Positions 14,504 through 26,448 of a stretch of 64,000 nucleotides of DNA are shown here, piece by piece. Below the pieces are notes generated by a model. That model was not told the DNA's origin. It saw nothing but the letters and a program-made list of their open reading frames with translations, and ran no database searches. Origin of the DNA: Marsupella aquatica (lineage: Eukaryota; Marchantiophyta); the NCBI GenBank assembly GCA_973895155.1, contig OZ316891.1, positions 12,400,001 to 12,464,000 on the forward strand, written 5' to 3'. Numbering within the stretch: the stretch's first letter is position 1; each line of letters opens with the position of its first letter. A program made the position numbers and the translations under genes.

Positions 14504-17500
14504 ACTTATATTCTACAATCTCTGTGCGCCGCAAGGCTAGCTACACGCTTTGGAGAAACCCATTTTTTTAGGAATTGAGAAGATAAAAACATGCATCTAC
14601 AGTAAGTATTCGTGTTCATGGTTTGCAGTTCTCAACTATCTGAGACGGAGTACCTTTCACTTGTTCGGCTATTGTGAACTAGAATTTGCTTTTCCTTTAG
14701 AAGTCAAGTGCCACCTTCAGTTAGTGAGTGGTGCTCATCACTCTCTTGCTCCTAGTCTCATATCATTGGAACTCTGTATTTAAAAAGCACAGTTCCGTTG
14801 AATGATCAAATCCGAGCAATTTCGTGTGAGTAGTTTCTTCAATTTGGAATCTGGCAGCAATCCCAATCTTACTGGATTGAGTATCCTAAAATCACACCAT
14901 TTTAATTTGGTGTTTTCAACCATCATCGTGCAACTGTCATCTGTACGCATATATTTCATTTTGTCAATGAAAGAATCTCGAGCACCTATTTAATGATTTA
15001 CACATTTAACATTCAATCATCTGAACTTATTGCATGACCCAAGTTTGAACGATGAATCGAAATAACTTGTCGATATGGTTGGACTGTCTCAGCACCAATT
15101 CAAGTTTGATTTTGGAACATGAATTTTCCGTTCTTTTTCCTTGAAATCGTGAAAATTCTGGAAGAGTTCAGGTTTTTTTCCCCTATTTTAGGAACAGTAA
15201 TTATAAATGTTTAATTTGTGTGGGGTAGACCCAGGGACCACTTATAAATGAAAAGCTTTTCCAAAGATAGAGCTAGGGGACAGCCCATAAGCAGGGGGGC
15301 AATGCCACCCACTGAAACTTTTAGATATTTATAAGTCTTGGAATGTCATGTGAGACTCCTCCCTTCCTGGTGCATAATGGAAGACACAAAAAAGAACCAG
15401 CATTCTGAGAACTCTTAATCAGAAAAGCAGCTCCTGAGTTTCCTAGACCAAATGTTACACCTTTGGTAATTTGACCCAGAGAACACTGGCTGAGGCTGTA
15501 GTAAGTTAGAGTAAAATATTTCACAAGGATGTTCAAAGACCCTACCTGTAGCTGATAGTATTTGCTTAGGATAGTCTTTTCATAGCCAAAAGAAATGTGG
15601 CAGATTCATATGAGACCAAAACCCCCTTTGCCTTATTAAGTAAGGCTTATGTGCCCACTAAGTAAAAGCCATAAAATATTCAATTTAGCGCAAAAGGAAC
15701 TGGGGTAGGAGAATCCTGAGTTAACAAGACCTACTGCAACTGTTGCCACTAGCCCAAATACCCATGCATATGCATAGGAAGGGCTCTCCACACCCAGACT
15801 CTTCATGCTGTCTAAACTCACAAGCAAAGTCTAAATGTCATTTTTTTTGTTACCAGAACAATTATGACCACTGCTTCACTCTACTCTTCCTGCTTGCCCA
15901 AACTCACAAGCATACTAGTTTAAATTTCAATGTTTTTTATTACCGGAACAATTATGACCATTGCTTCACTCTCGGAGTCAGGAACGGACTTTGACTGCAA
16001 ACTATTTTCAAGAAATGCCAAGGGGGGGGGGGGGGGGGCGGGCAGGGCGCATTATCCAAGCCAAGGAGTTATTTATAAACATGGTCATCTGTGGGTTGTC
16101 CCTGGATTCAGCATTGATCTTATATTTCTTAACCACACCTAGTCATTAGCCTTGGTGGCAGTTTCATACAAATTAGCAGAGCCAGTAAATCTCACTAGAG
16201 ATTGTACTTGAAGCACACGTCAAATTGAATGGTGACCAATTCAGAACACTGGGCTTTGTCTTTACATTTACTAGCCCTAACTACCCGTTCGTTGAACATG
16301 AATAGCGAAGAGTAAAATAAAAGTGTTACCAAAATAACTTCTCTAGCTATTCATATTCTTTAAAGGTTAATGAAATGATAAAAGACCTATCAATTTAATT
16401 AGTAGTCATACGTAATATACCATTCTCCTTTTTACCCACATCCTTCTTTCTATGCACATATGTTGTGGTGGGACCATAGTGCCCATTTTTTGAATGTAAA
16501 TACTTAGAAATTATCACAAAAAACTTGCATGTACCAGTTGACATACATCATAGTCACGAGTTTTTCCCAATGCACATGAGTTTTTCCATGCACATGATGG
16601 CCATGGAGTTACGGTCTAGAGGCTCTTAAAATAGACTTCAGTTGGTGCTTTTATAGTAGGATACATCGACATATAGAATACCTGAGAGAAAGTTGAATTA
16701 TTCGGGTGGATTGTTGTAGGTTCATTAAAAACCGTTGCCATCCTACTTACATTAATCATTCGTGCGACAAGCTCACTTTTGATAAGATAGATTTGAATGT
16801 CTAGAAGCACTTTGAACAGGGACTGATGACTACCCCAGTGCTGACAGGGTGTAAATTACTCAAGAAGCTGGATGCCAATACAACAGGAGAAAAATAGATT
16901 TGGGGGGCCAAACTCACCACCTTACTCCTTTGAGACCCTGGTCACCAATTCTAATAGTATATATATATTACTTCTCAAATGTAGACAGATCTAAACGGTG
17001 CAAATCATAAGTGTCAAGCGCCCCCTTCCATATTATACATCCCCCTATCCTGCGTGACTCGTCTTACTTTACTCCTCAAATCTCAGGAATTTTAACGGTG
17101 CAAATTAGGTGTCAGGCACCCTCTCCTATGGATACCTCCCACTGTCATGAGTAATTCGCCACCCTTACCATACCTGGCCCACACCAACACCCGACGCATA
17201 TCTCAAAACCAGCAACCCCAGAAATCTGCCATTTTAAATTCAGTCTTGTTCTACATGTTGAACATTTCCTACTTGAAAACTTTAAATGCATAGTAATGTG
17301 TCGTCTTGAAAAAGAGATCCAAGACGAAAGAAGAATGTTGAGAGGATAGAGCCCTGGCCAAAAAGCGACTTTGAAAGACCATTTTGTCGTCTATCTCGAA
17401 GATACTACCCATGAAGATAATAAACATGCCCCCCAAGAGCAGTACATCCCGTCAATTGTTGCCATCTGTGCATTACATAACAATTCCGAAACTTCTTTGG

Positions 17501-17980
17501 TTGTAAGTCTCTAGCATTCGATCTGAAATTTGCCTGTTTGGATCAACTTCAATGATAACGAAAGCTAAGCATGCAGTGCCTCCACGAGAGTTGACATTAC
17601 TGTGAGGTAAGGCAATCTGAAGATAAGTGGAAAATATCTATCAAAATTAGAAAACTGCAAGTTAGACAGTACTTCTGAGCCTGCCGTCAATTATCTTCTT
17701 CACTTGCACCGACACTGATGCCTCCAGGATATCTTTCCGTCAAGTAGAACCTTTACGGAATCCGCAAGATAGACTACGACGAACTCTCAAGTGAATGAAG
17801 TGGTGAGCTCGATTGGTGATCATGTATGCCACTTCCGCTCGTCAGAAACAGAACTGCAGATACTTCTCATAAGAACCCTTAATTGTGCCTTGTGTAGTAG
17901 CTAGGTTGGTGACTCACTAATAACTTATTGACTGCTAGATATCTTTTATTATAAGAACACATGTTGTACAACTCGACAAG
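14504..17980. other. Intergenic region between tubulin and the HSP90 relic
   Basis: Contains the tubulin 3' flank. An imperfect direct repeat lies at about 15817-15882 and 15900-15970, both ending in an ACAATTATGACCA...TGCTTCACTCT-type segment. A run of 17 G lies at 16022-16038. From about 17400 the sequence becomes less AT-rich and may include unrecognisable remains of the HSP90 C-terminal exons. I see no gene here. Confidence 0.4.
16022..16038 (+). repeat. Poly-G tract of 17
   Basis: Seventeen consecutive G residues after AATGCCAA. It is a low-complexity tract, prone to length error in assembly and able in principle to form a G-quadruplex. Confidence 0.9.
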
Positions 17981-18394
17981 GTGGAGCCTATGTCAAAGTT
18001 TGATTTGAACATCGTCGCACTGTTGGCCATCCGTCAGTACGTTCTCCAATTCATTATCCATTCCGTGAGAAGCAACAACGAAAAGAGCCTGCACCTTTAC
18101 GAGCTTGCAAAGACTCTACCATCGTGCCCTGTTCTCCTCTCGGTTCTTACGTTCTTCAGGTGTCTAACCGAGCTGTACACCCTGCAGCCAGTACGACCAA
18201 CCCGAGAAAAATTGAGAACCCGCTTTTCCTCTCTAGAAGGAACTGGAATGATAAATGCTATTTTAACTAAATCACATTTAGCCGGAACGAATCCCTTTCC
18301 AATAGTGTGTATATCAGAAAATTTCAAAGACCTACGAACGGATGGATAAGGACTTAATGAAAACTATTAGGTCGTGCCGTGGAGCTTTCCTTAC

Positions 18395-21300
18395 CTCCTT
18401 AGTTGCGGATACCAACCTTATTGAATCATACTCTTTCAATTGCTGGACTGTCAGAGATACAAACTTCACGATTAATTAGAAGTAAAAGTCATCGAAAAAG
18501 CAGCATGAAATGCATAAGGTAGAAATCGTTGACACGCTCCCATGCACTCTTAAGATCCTTCGTAAGAATCTTCATGAACTAATACTGACTCCTTGCAACA
18601 ACAAGAAGACACTGCATAGTCTCATTACCTGCATATTCATCAATAGGGTCCACCATGAACAGAATTTCAAAGACCCCTTTCCTTAAGCTTTTCTAGGAAC
18701 GGCGAATTCTCCACTGCCTTTCTTGACTCTCCAGTGATGTATTAAATATCCTTCTGACCGTCCGTCATGCGAGTAACGTAATCCTTGAAGGACGCGAACT
18801 CCTCACCGCACTTCGTTCATTGATAGCGCAACAGTTCTGAAACATGAACCATGGTATTTTTAACTCTTCAAAGCTGCTACAAGTAACAGAGTTGCGTTGC
18901 CGTTGCAGAACACTGATTTAAGAGTTGCTCAATCAAACATTGCATTTGATACTGTTGAGCTTGGTGTAGTCATCTAGCTTCAGCAGTTCAACATCTCGAC
19001 ACATTTCTTTACTATGTTTTTTTAATAACCTGCGCAGATGATGAGAAACTTCCTACTTAGCCGATAGCTTATCAATGGTAGACAAACCTAAGAAATTCAT
19101 TGTCTCGATTTATTCACTAGTATTTGAAATCAACTTTGTCACATGTTTCACAAACCTAGTTTGAGCGAAACCGTCTTTGATAACTACAACTCGTTCTTAA
19201 GTTCAAGTCTAAAATGAAATGACCTTCAAAATCTTGTTCTGCTGAAGCATTTTCCGAGAGATGTTCAAAGGAAGATGCTCCGAGTCCACGATACCCTTGA
19301 TGAAGCCAAGGTACTGATGCATTATATCTTCACAATTGCCGATGAACACTCGGCGAGCGTACAGCTTAATAGTGTCTGTTTCTTCCGGCCATCAAACTTA
19401 TCGAAAGGGGCTCGTTTTGGGATGAACATAACCCGATTTAAACTCCAACTGCAAGTCAAGTGTCAAAGATTTACACTTTTGTCAATCACTAATGAATTCC
19501 TTTTCGTTTATGTGCTCAAGGAAATGCTACAAATACTTCTGACTACAGTAGATGATATATTCACACTTACAAAAGGAACTTAGGATACCTGGCCCTCAGC
19601 AGGCTTAGATCAAGGCAATTACACAAATATGTCATTTTGACTAGGTACAATCTTCGGTGGCATCAAGCAAGAATTTGACTAGAGCGTGGGTCACTATTGT
19701 CAGTAATTTGCAAGTTTTGGCAGAAGAGTTCATTATAAAATCATTTTGTCACAAACTGCCTGTAAGACGGTGAACTTCAGCGACTTTCGGAACTTAGAAT
19801 TGACCCCCACCTCAAATGAGTGCACAATGTAAATATGAACTTTAGGCAGCTTGCTACTAGCTTTGAGCTGCCAGAATGAAAGACATTGACTGGCCTGGAA
19901 GACAGTCCAGTCTTGGAAAGAAAAAAGGCGAGCTCAGAATTTGACTATACCGTGATCACTATAGTAAGCAACTCACAAATTTTGGCAAATTGCTCGTCAT
20001 CGCTGCTTTTTCATACAAATCGCCCGAAAGTATTATACATGACTTCGTACATGACAAATTATGGGACAGATTTGGAATCACAATGAATAAGGGACTACGG
20101 GCCCATCCTCGAAAAGGGACTGTGGAAATACAACAAGAGTACAATGTTAGCAAGAATTTGGTAATACGGAGAACATTCAAAAACAAAATAGGCCCCACCC
20201 TACAATCGAGAAAAGACCAAATCAAATAACTTGACACAGATTTGGAGATCAAATAGCAGTAGGTTCTTACTAGTGTCTCTTTTGACTGTGAAGGATCCGC
20301 CCGCTTGAGACTCCCAAATGTACTGCTCATCGTCATTGTGACGAGTGTGAACAACAACTCTATCTGTCACCAGATAGGCAGAGTATAACCCCACCCCAAA
20401 TTGCCCGATCATACTGATATCAGCACCGGCAGACAGCTTCCATGAATGATTTCGTCCCAGAGCGTGTAATGGTCCCGAGCTTATTCCCCAAGTCTGTCCC
20501 AGGAGCAATCAGAAATCCTGTTTTGCTGCTAATCAAGTCCAGTTTCATTCACGTTCTGTTCATCAAATCAGAAGCATGAAGTCAATCACGTAAAGACCTT
20601 CTGCTAGTTGATACCGTTGACTTGGGGATTGGCATTGTAGTCACAATCTTTTCGTTGGTTCTTCACACAACATGAAGACGACCTGTTCAGTGTTTGGATC
20701 TCTTTTAGCTTAAGTTGACCGTGGATGAAAGAAGGCAGGAGGTAAGTTGGACCACCAATGATAGGTGGCAGGAGTATTCATGCAATCCCTAAAACAAAAA
20801 GAAGTTGTGTCTTTAAATTGATACAATACAGACGGTTACTTATCCTTGGTAATTCCAATGCCGGAATCCACAATGGTCACGGTACTGTTGGACTTGTCCG
20901 CAATAATACGGATGTACATTTCAGATTGCAACTCTAGCTTATTTTGTCGGTCAGACTTTCAAAGCATATCTAATCCAAAGCCTGCATCCGACTCGAAGTA
21001 CAAACAACCTCACGAGTTTGAAGGCAGATGGACATCAAGGGACCGGCCCCCGACTAGTGGCAATAAAGTCAATTGGGCTATATATTCTTACACATGATCC
21101 ACGTCTCAAATTTCATATTCTGCCTTGTGACAGGTTCCAGCGACTGTGCAGCAGGGTTAAACTAGATTGATCAACTGGAAACCAATAAAATGGTACTCAC
21201 ATAGGAGGCATTCGAAATAAGTTGTCTAAGGAAAATCTCCTTGTGACTGTAGAAAGTGTTGATCATGAGACTGAGAAGCTGAATAATTTCTGCCTGGAAT

Positions 21301-21419
21301 GCAAACGTCTCCACTTCAACACCAGCCGGCTTTGTAAACCATTCCATTTCAACACCTTTTGTTAGAGAATCCAGTTCATCGCCACCCGCGGCAGCTACAG
21401 TCTCCGTCTCGGCTCCCAT
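18395..21419 (-). pseudogene. Decayed cytosolic HSP90 gene
   Basis: Remains of an ATP-dependent HSP90 chaperone. Recognisable pieces on the minus strand run in the correct order. 21201-21419: start codon, then ETFAFQAEI...[10 protein letters not shown] and a GTGAGT donor. About 20857-21000: ESLTDK, then IRIIADKSNSTVTIVDSGIG. About 20277-20505: [25 protein letters not shown] and [17 protein letters not shown]. 19215-19440: [18 protein letters not shown], then [19 protein letters not shown]. About 18720-18830: SFKDYVTRM and ITGESRKAVENSP. About 18395-18455: QLKEYD...LVSATKEG before a GTAAGG donor. Reading it through needs several frame changes and meets in-frame stops, for example in the ALD*ICFES and QKDI*YITG segments. 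Splice-like borders remain, so it is a decayed duplicate rather than a processed copy. The C-terminal domain ending MEEVD was not found. Confidence 0.88.
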
Positions 21420-21599
21420 TTTTTCTAGCTCCAAAGAAGCAAGATGACTTAAGACCAACAACACAAATTGAAAGGTTTCAAGCACTCTTCCACGAGCTCA
21501 AGCTTCACTGTCGTTCCGTATTGCTGATCCACAACAAGAGTCTTTTGTGTTTTCGCTTCTTAGACTTCCCTTCCCTCGCTCATTCTCCTTGACGAGCAT

Positions 21600-21800
21600 G
21601 CATGGTACAGTACTTCTTGAAAAGAAACGCTAAAATGCGCATCGCACTCGAGAAGAATTAAACTGTATCCTTCCTTTATTTCTGAAGAAGAAACGCCATA
21701 ATGTACTGCGCGCTCGAGAAAACTTTAAATGAATCCTTCCTCTCGTCCTTCACTCTTCCAGAACAACCGTAATCGAGATACGAAGACATAGAACGCTGCT
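21600..21800 (-). promoter_or_regulatory. Duplicated heat-shock-element-like motifs upstream of the HSP90 relic
   Basis: Two imperfect copies of a roughly 65-bp unit (about 21613-21675 and 21680-21745) share GAAACGC(T/C)A(A/T)AATG and CGCTCGAGAA-type blocks. They contain TTCTTGAA, TTTCTGAAGAAGAA and, further out, TTCCAGAA. These resemble alternating GAA/TTC heat-shock elements. They lie 200-350 bp upstream of the relic's start codon, on the promoter side. Function is inferred only. Confidence 0.4.
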
Positions 21801-22447
21801 TTTCGATTCAGCTAGGCAGAGCCGGGATGACATCGACAATTATAGAGCCAAGCAGAGCAGCTGCCAACATCCTCTGTCAACACCTGCAAGAAAGGCCGAA
21901 CAACACAATGCCGGACATTCCGCTTGCTCAAGCATTCTGTAAATTCTCCTAGAGCGAGAGAAATCAGGCCACTGCAGGTCCAATCGGTGACAAATGTGCG
22001 GGGGCGGAACAAAGGGAACGCAATTCGACTGCTGGTCCAGATTAAACGCAACCAATACAAGGGATGGGCGAGCAAACCATGACCGATGAAGGTGCACAAT
22101 AATAATAATAATAATCGAGCGATGCATGGGACAGGAACGAGAAAGGTTTTACGTCCGGAACCCCGAGTGCTTGCTTCATGGGCCCGTCGCCCTGCGTCCG
22201 ATTCACTGACTGTCAAGTAATCGACGGTGCCCATTCACGCTTTCTCATCATCGTCCAGGCGGGCCCACCGTCTGTCGAGCCGTTGCCGTTGGTCGCGCCG
22301 TTGAAAGGGCGACGAACGCACGATGAGCGGGAAGGTGTCAAGGCCACATTATGGGGCCCAGGTATTGCTGGTCAAAAATCCATTATCAGATACTGGCCTG
22401 GATGGACCAGCACATGAACCAGGGGACCCTTGTGGACCATACGCTGT
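21801..22447. other. GC-richer intergenic segment, no gene seen
   Basis: Includes an ATA/AAT microsatellite at about 22098-22115. The open frame at 21812-22234 on the minus strand has no recognisable domain and is probably chance. Confidence 0.35.
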
Positions 22448-22591
22448 GTGACATTAAAGTATACTCTCTAAAGAGTAATTACAAGTTCATTTGGGGTGAC
22501 ATTAAAGTATACTCAGTAAAGAAAAATTACAAGTTCATTTGGGGTGACATTAAAGTATACTCACTAAATAGGAATTACAAGTTCATTTGGG
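22448..22591 (+). repeat. Three exact-length 48-bp tandem repeats
   Basis: Units at 22448-22495, 22496-22543 and 22544-22591 each start GTGACATTAAAGTATACTC and end TTACAAGTTCATTTGGG. They differ at a few bases in the middle. Since 48 is a multiple of three, one frame stays open and repeats a 16-residue block (DIKVYS...YKFIWG). No start context or homology supports a protein. Confidence 0.85.
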
Positions 22592-23287
22592 GTGACTCAG
22601 GATGTAGAAGATTAATTTTAGTCATGCAGCTCTACACCAGTGGTATAGGTCTCACACTTTCCCATCTCAACTAATCATAACCTCTATGCTCCCCATTGCC
22701 TCTATGCTCCCCATTGCAGCTAATCCTAAGAAATCGGGCCCATCGCAATTGCAGCTGGTCGCAAGCCATAGGACACCACTAAAATTCACTCACACAATAC
22801 TACAAGGGATGGAATATATACCCCCTACAGCCGGTGTGTGAGGAGTTACAGGTCACCCTTCACACGGAAGTGTAAAGTGTGTCATCCAAGCCCAGAAGTA
22901 CATTTTGCAAAGGTCCATCTGAGTTGCAAATATCCTAAGGAGCATTTCATCAAACTTGAAGGTCCATCTGGGCTTCAGCTTTTACATATATTTAGAATGA
23001 GGAATTACTGATTTTTATCAAGTATTGTGGTTTGCACTGATATGGAGTCTGTGACATAATATTCATATGTTGTCACATTTTGATGTGTAATTACTGGAAT
23101 GCGATTAAAAAGGGACCTGCATTTGGGACTTTAATAACTAGAAGTATAGTGAACTCTCCCCAAGGGTGAGTTTTACAAGAAGTTCAGTCAACAATCCAAC
23201 AACCACAATTGCATGAGTGATTTCTAAGCCTAGTGAGGGCTCTACAAAAGAAAATTCTCATCCATCCATATAGCGGGCCATGTAGTC
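22592..23287. other. Intergenic region left of the copia element, no gene seen
   Basis: AT-rich, with a short CTCTATGCTCCCCATTGC direct repeat near 22682-22717. It also has two AAGGTCCATCTG copies (22912 and 22959) that resemble GTCCATCC-type sequence near 40050-40170. No exon was recognised. Confidence 0.35.
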
Positions 23288-23292
23288 CACAA
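23288..23292. repeat. 5-bp target site duplication, left (CACAA)
   Basis: CACAA directly before the LTR start at 23293; repeated at 30236-30240. Confidence 0.9.
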
Positions 23293-23636
23293 TGTTGAGC
23301 ATAGACGACATTCGTAACGGCAAGCCCATGAACCATCCAACGCACAATAGTCGACACAGAGAGATACGTGGTTCACCTCCACATGAGGCTACGTCCACGG
23401 GAACACACAAGAGCTTTACTGCACTCTAGGCCGACCGGCCATACCAAGCATCCACAGCACAAGCTCTCCCTATCTCTCAACTAGCTCCGTAACAATGAGC
23501 CTAAGTTCCACCAGGGTCTGGCATCAGCCCTGGCTATATGCACAATAGCACTACCGCTAACATTAGCTAAGTCGTAACCCGAGTTAGACTAACTGTGGTT
23601 AGCTCATGAGTCACAAGACTAGAGCAATATCTAACA
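23293..23636 (-). repeat. 3' LTR of the complete copia element (344 bp)
   Basis: Plus-strand ends are TGTTGAGCATAG and ATATCTAACA. I found no difference from 29892-30235 in a base-by-base reading. Confidence 0.95.
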
Positions 23637-23648
23637 AACTCCCCCTTG
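23637..23648 (-). promoter_or_regulatory. Polypurine tract
   Basis: On the minus strand, AAGGGGGAGTT abuts the 3' LTR. This is the expected place and composition for the plus-strand DNA primer in reverse transcription. Confidence 0.75.
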
Positions 23649-23843
23649 ACTCTTGTCTTGGGGACTGGACTAAATGCAACCATATGGAATCCTCAGCGGG
23701 AAGTTCTAGACAATCACCAAACCAGGTCTCCCCCTAAAAACCACAAGGGTTAACTAAGGGTTAACTAGAACTAAGCCGTAGCCAAACAGGAATGAGTAAT
23801 CCATATACAAATAGTCACACATTGCTAAATAACTCTACTTGCA

Positions 23844-26432
23844 CTACAATTGCAAAACCTGCAAAGTAGCACGGTGTCTTGAGAAACTCTCCAAAGGAAT
23901 CACTTTGGTAAAAGCATCAGCGGGATTGAGCTTTCCATCAATTTTGACTAGCTCAAAAGTTTTATCAGACACTGCTTGCCTGATAAAATGGTACCTGATA
24001 TCAATGTGTTTCACCCTGCTATCCATCACCTGGTTAGCAGCCAAGTGAAGAGCACTCTGACTATCACAGTTTAGAGTCATTTTTCCATGCTCTAAACCCA
24101 TCTCCGCGATCAACTTATCCAACCAAATTGCTTCCTTTGTTGCTTCTGCTGCTGCAACATACTCTGCTTCTGTAGTAGACTGAGATATGCACTTCTGCAA
24201 GGTACATTTCCAACTGATACATCCTCCTCCAAGAGTGTATACAAACCCAGTTGTAGACCTCCTTGTATCCAGACAACCTCCATAGTCAGAATCTACATAG
24301 CCAACTAACGTTCTATCTGATCTGTTATCAAATAGTAATCCATAGTCCTGTGTACCCTTCAGATACCTGAGAATCCATTTCACAACTTCCCAATGTACCT
24401 TCCCTGGATTTGACATGAATCTGCTAACCTTGCCCATCGCTAGGGCCAAGTCAGGCCTAGTACAAGTCATCAAATACATCAGACTGCCTACTGCCTTCTC
24501 ATAAGGAATCTTAGCCATCAGACCTTTCTCCACAGCATCCGTAGGAGAGAAAGCCGATGATAACTTGAAATGTGAAGCTAAAGGAATACTCACTGGCTTA
24601 CAGTTTTCCATATTGAATCGTGCAAGTACTTTCCTCGCATACTGGCCTTGACTCAAGCACAACTGTCCAGTCTCAGAGTTCCTAAAAATCTCCATCCCTA
24701 AGATTCTCTTAGCCTTACCAAGATCCTTCATCCTGAATTCAGCACTCAATTTCGCCTTGAGACTGTCAACCTCATATTGATCTTTAGCCACAATCAGCAT
24801 GTCATCCACATAGATCACCAGAATGATGAAACCAAACACATCATTCTTGACTGATTTCGTATACACACAAGGACCATACACCATCCTTGTAAAACCTTGA
24901 GCAAGCATGAAATCATCAAACCGCTTGTTCCATTGTCTGGGAGACTGCTTCAATCCATACAAGGACTTGAGCAATCTGCAAACTAAGTTCTCTTGGCCCT
25001 TCTTCATAAAGCCTAGTGGCTGTCTCATGAAGATCAACTCTTCCAAATTGCCACAGAGAAAAGCAGTAACAACATCCATCTGATCCATCACCAGACCAAA
25101 AAACACAACAAGCTGACACAAGATCCGAATTGTGGAATACTTAGCCACCGGTGAAAAGACCTCATTGTAGTCCACTCCTTTCTCCTGAGTGAACCCCTTG
25201 GCAACAAGCCTTGCCTTGTAGATCTTATCTCCACCCTCTGAAGGACTATCCTTCAACTTGTAAATCCACTTACTGTCCACCACTTGCTGACCTCTTGGAA
25301 GCTCCACCAGCTCCCATGTCTTGTTGTCACTCAAAGATTGCAACTCCCTTTGCATTGCTGCATTCCACTCATGCTTCTGCTTTGAAGCACAAGCCTCACT
25401 GTACGAAGAAGGCTCTCCTTCTTCGAAGATCAAAGCCATGTCATCATCATCAGGTGCAATATCAATATCATCTAGCTTAGATGAGTCTGCCCATTGACCA
25501 TACCTGGTAGGAGCTCTAGTAGAACGACTGGAAGTTCTTCTAGTAGATGACTCAGGCTGATCTGCTGCTGCTGCTGGTTGAATTTGAGGTATCCCAGCAA
25601 CAATCTGCTCCTCTTGTTCCATCATAGGAACGAGCTCCAAGCCCGGAGCTTCTCCATCTCTCCTGTCATGAACTGCATCATGACTAATCTCCCCCTCAAC
25701 CCGGTCCGGGATGGGAGATTTCCCCTTGTCAGTCTGGGAGTCCTGAGAACTCTCCCCCTCCTTTGATGATCTGGACTCATTAAAGGACACATCTCTACTG
25801 ACAATTAACTTACAGGTTACTGGATCCCATAACCTATAACCCTTCACACCTTTTTGATAGCCAAGGAAAATGCACTTCTTCGACTTGGACTCCAACTTGG
25901 ATCGAAGCTGAGAAGGTGTAAGCACATAAGCATCACATCCAAAAATCCTTAGATGTGAGTAATCTGCTGGACGCCCGTACCTCATTTCAAATGGCGTCTT
26001 GAATCCAATAGAACTGGATGGAGAAAAATTTACCAAATAAGCTGCAGTGTTGACAGCTTCAGCCCAAAACTCATGTGGTAAGCATGATTGACTCAACATA
26101 CTCCTCGAGCGGTCCAATAGTGTTTGGTTGAGTCTCTCAGAAACACCATTCTGCTGAGGAGTATAACTTGTTGTGAGATGGCGGGTTATCCCCTGCTCCT
26201 TACAATACGTTCCAAATTTCCCGGAACTGTATTCACCGCCATTATCCGATCGTAGATATCTCACCTTATTACCAGTCTGATTCTCAACTTGGGCTTTCCA
26301 CTCCTTAAAAGTGGCAAAAACATCAGACTTACTGTGTAGAAAATATATCCACACATACCTTGAGTAATCGTCTATGAACGTGACATAGTATAATCGTCCA
26401 GAATGTGAGGGAGTAGGGGCTGGACCCCACAC
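23844..26432 (-). CDS. pol: Copia pol: integrase, reverse transcriptase, RNase H (open part)
   Basis: An 862-codon open frame forms most of the copia polyprotein. Integrase core: the D,D,E residues lie in FIDDYSRYVW, RSDNGGEY and NGVSERLN (residues 1-150). The reverse transcriptase begins near residue 375 (WELVELPRGQQVVDSKWIYK) and has the active-site YVDD motif. RNase H is at the end, including DSDYGGCLDTRRS and the CDSQSALHLA block. No stop interrupts this part. The first codon is only the first ATG of the frame: integrase and protease coding continue upstream in another frame after a one-base shift near 26485. The product would only be made as part of a polyprotein, which this copy cannot complete. 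Confidence 0.93.
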   Translation of the reverse strand: MWGPAPTPSHSGRLYYVTFIDDYSRYVWIYFLHSKSDVFATFKEWKAQVENQTGNKVRYLRSDNGGEYSSGKFGTYCKEQGITRHLTTSYTPQQNGVSERLNQTLLDRSRSMLSQSCLPHEFWAEAVNTAAYLVNFSPSSSIGFKTPFEMRYGRPADYSHLRIFGCDAYVLTPSQLRSKLESKSKKCIFLGYQKGVKGYRLWDPVTCKLIVSRDVSFNESRSSKEGESSQDSQTDKGKSPIPDRVEGEISHDAVHDRRDGEAPGLELVPMMEQEEQIVAGIPQIQPAAAADQPESSTRRTSSRSTRAPTRYGQWADSSKLDDIDIAPDDDDMALIFEEGEPSSYSEACASKQKHEWNAAMQRELQSLSDNKTWELVELPRGQQVVDSKWIYKLKDSPSEGGDKIYKARLVAKGFTQEKGVDYNEVFSPVAKYSTIRILCQLVVFFGLVMDQMDVVTAFLCGNLEELIFMRQPLGFMKKGQENLVCRLLKSLYGLKQSPRQWNKRFDDFMLAQGFTRMVYGPCVYTKSVKNDVFGFIILVIYVDDMLIVAKDQYEVDSLKAKLSAEFRMKDLGKAKRILGMEIFRNSETGQLCLSQGQYARKVLARFNMENCKPVSIPLASHFKLSSAFSPTDAVEKGLMAKIPYEKAVGSLMYLMTCTRPDLALAMGKVSRFMSNPGKVHWEVVKWILRYLKGTQDYGLLFDNRSDRTLVGYVDSDYGGCLDTRRSTTGFVYTLGGGCISWKCTLQKCISQSTTEAEYVAAAEATKEAIWLDKLIAEMGLEHGKMTLNCDSQSALHLAANQVMDSRVKHIDIRYHFIRQAVSDKTFELVKIDGKLNPADAFTKVIPLESFSRHRATLQVLQL

Positions 26433-26448
26433 ATCACTATGTACATAT

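Noticed and set aside
17981-18349. 122-codon plus-strand frame opposite the HSP90 relic
   Set aside because: It lies at the decayed end of the minus-strand HSP90 relic and matches no family; I also could not convincingly read HSP90 C-terminal exons there.
22448-22591. CRISPR-like direct repeats
   Set aside because: The units are contiguous with no unique spacers and the genome is eukaryotic.
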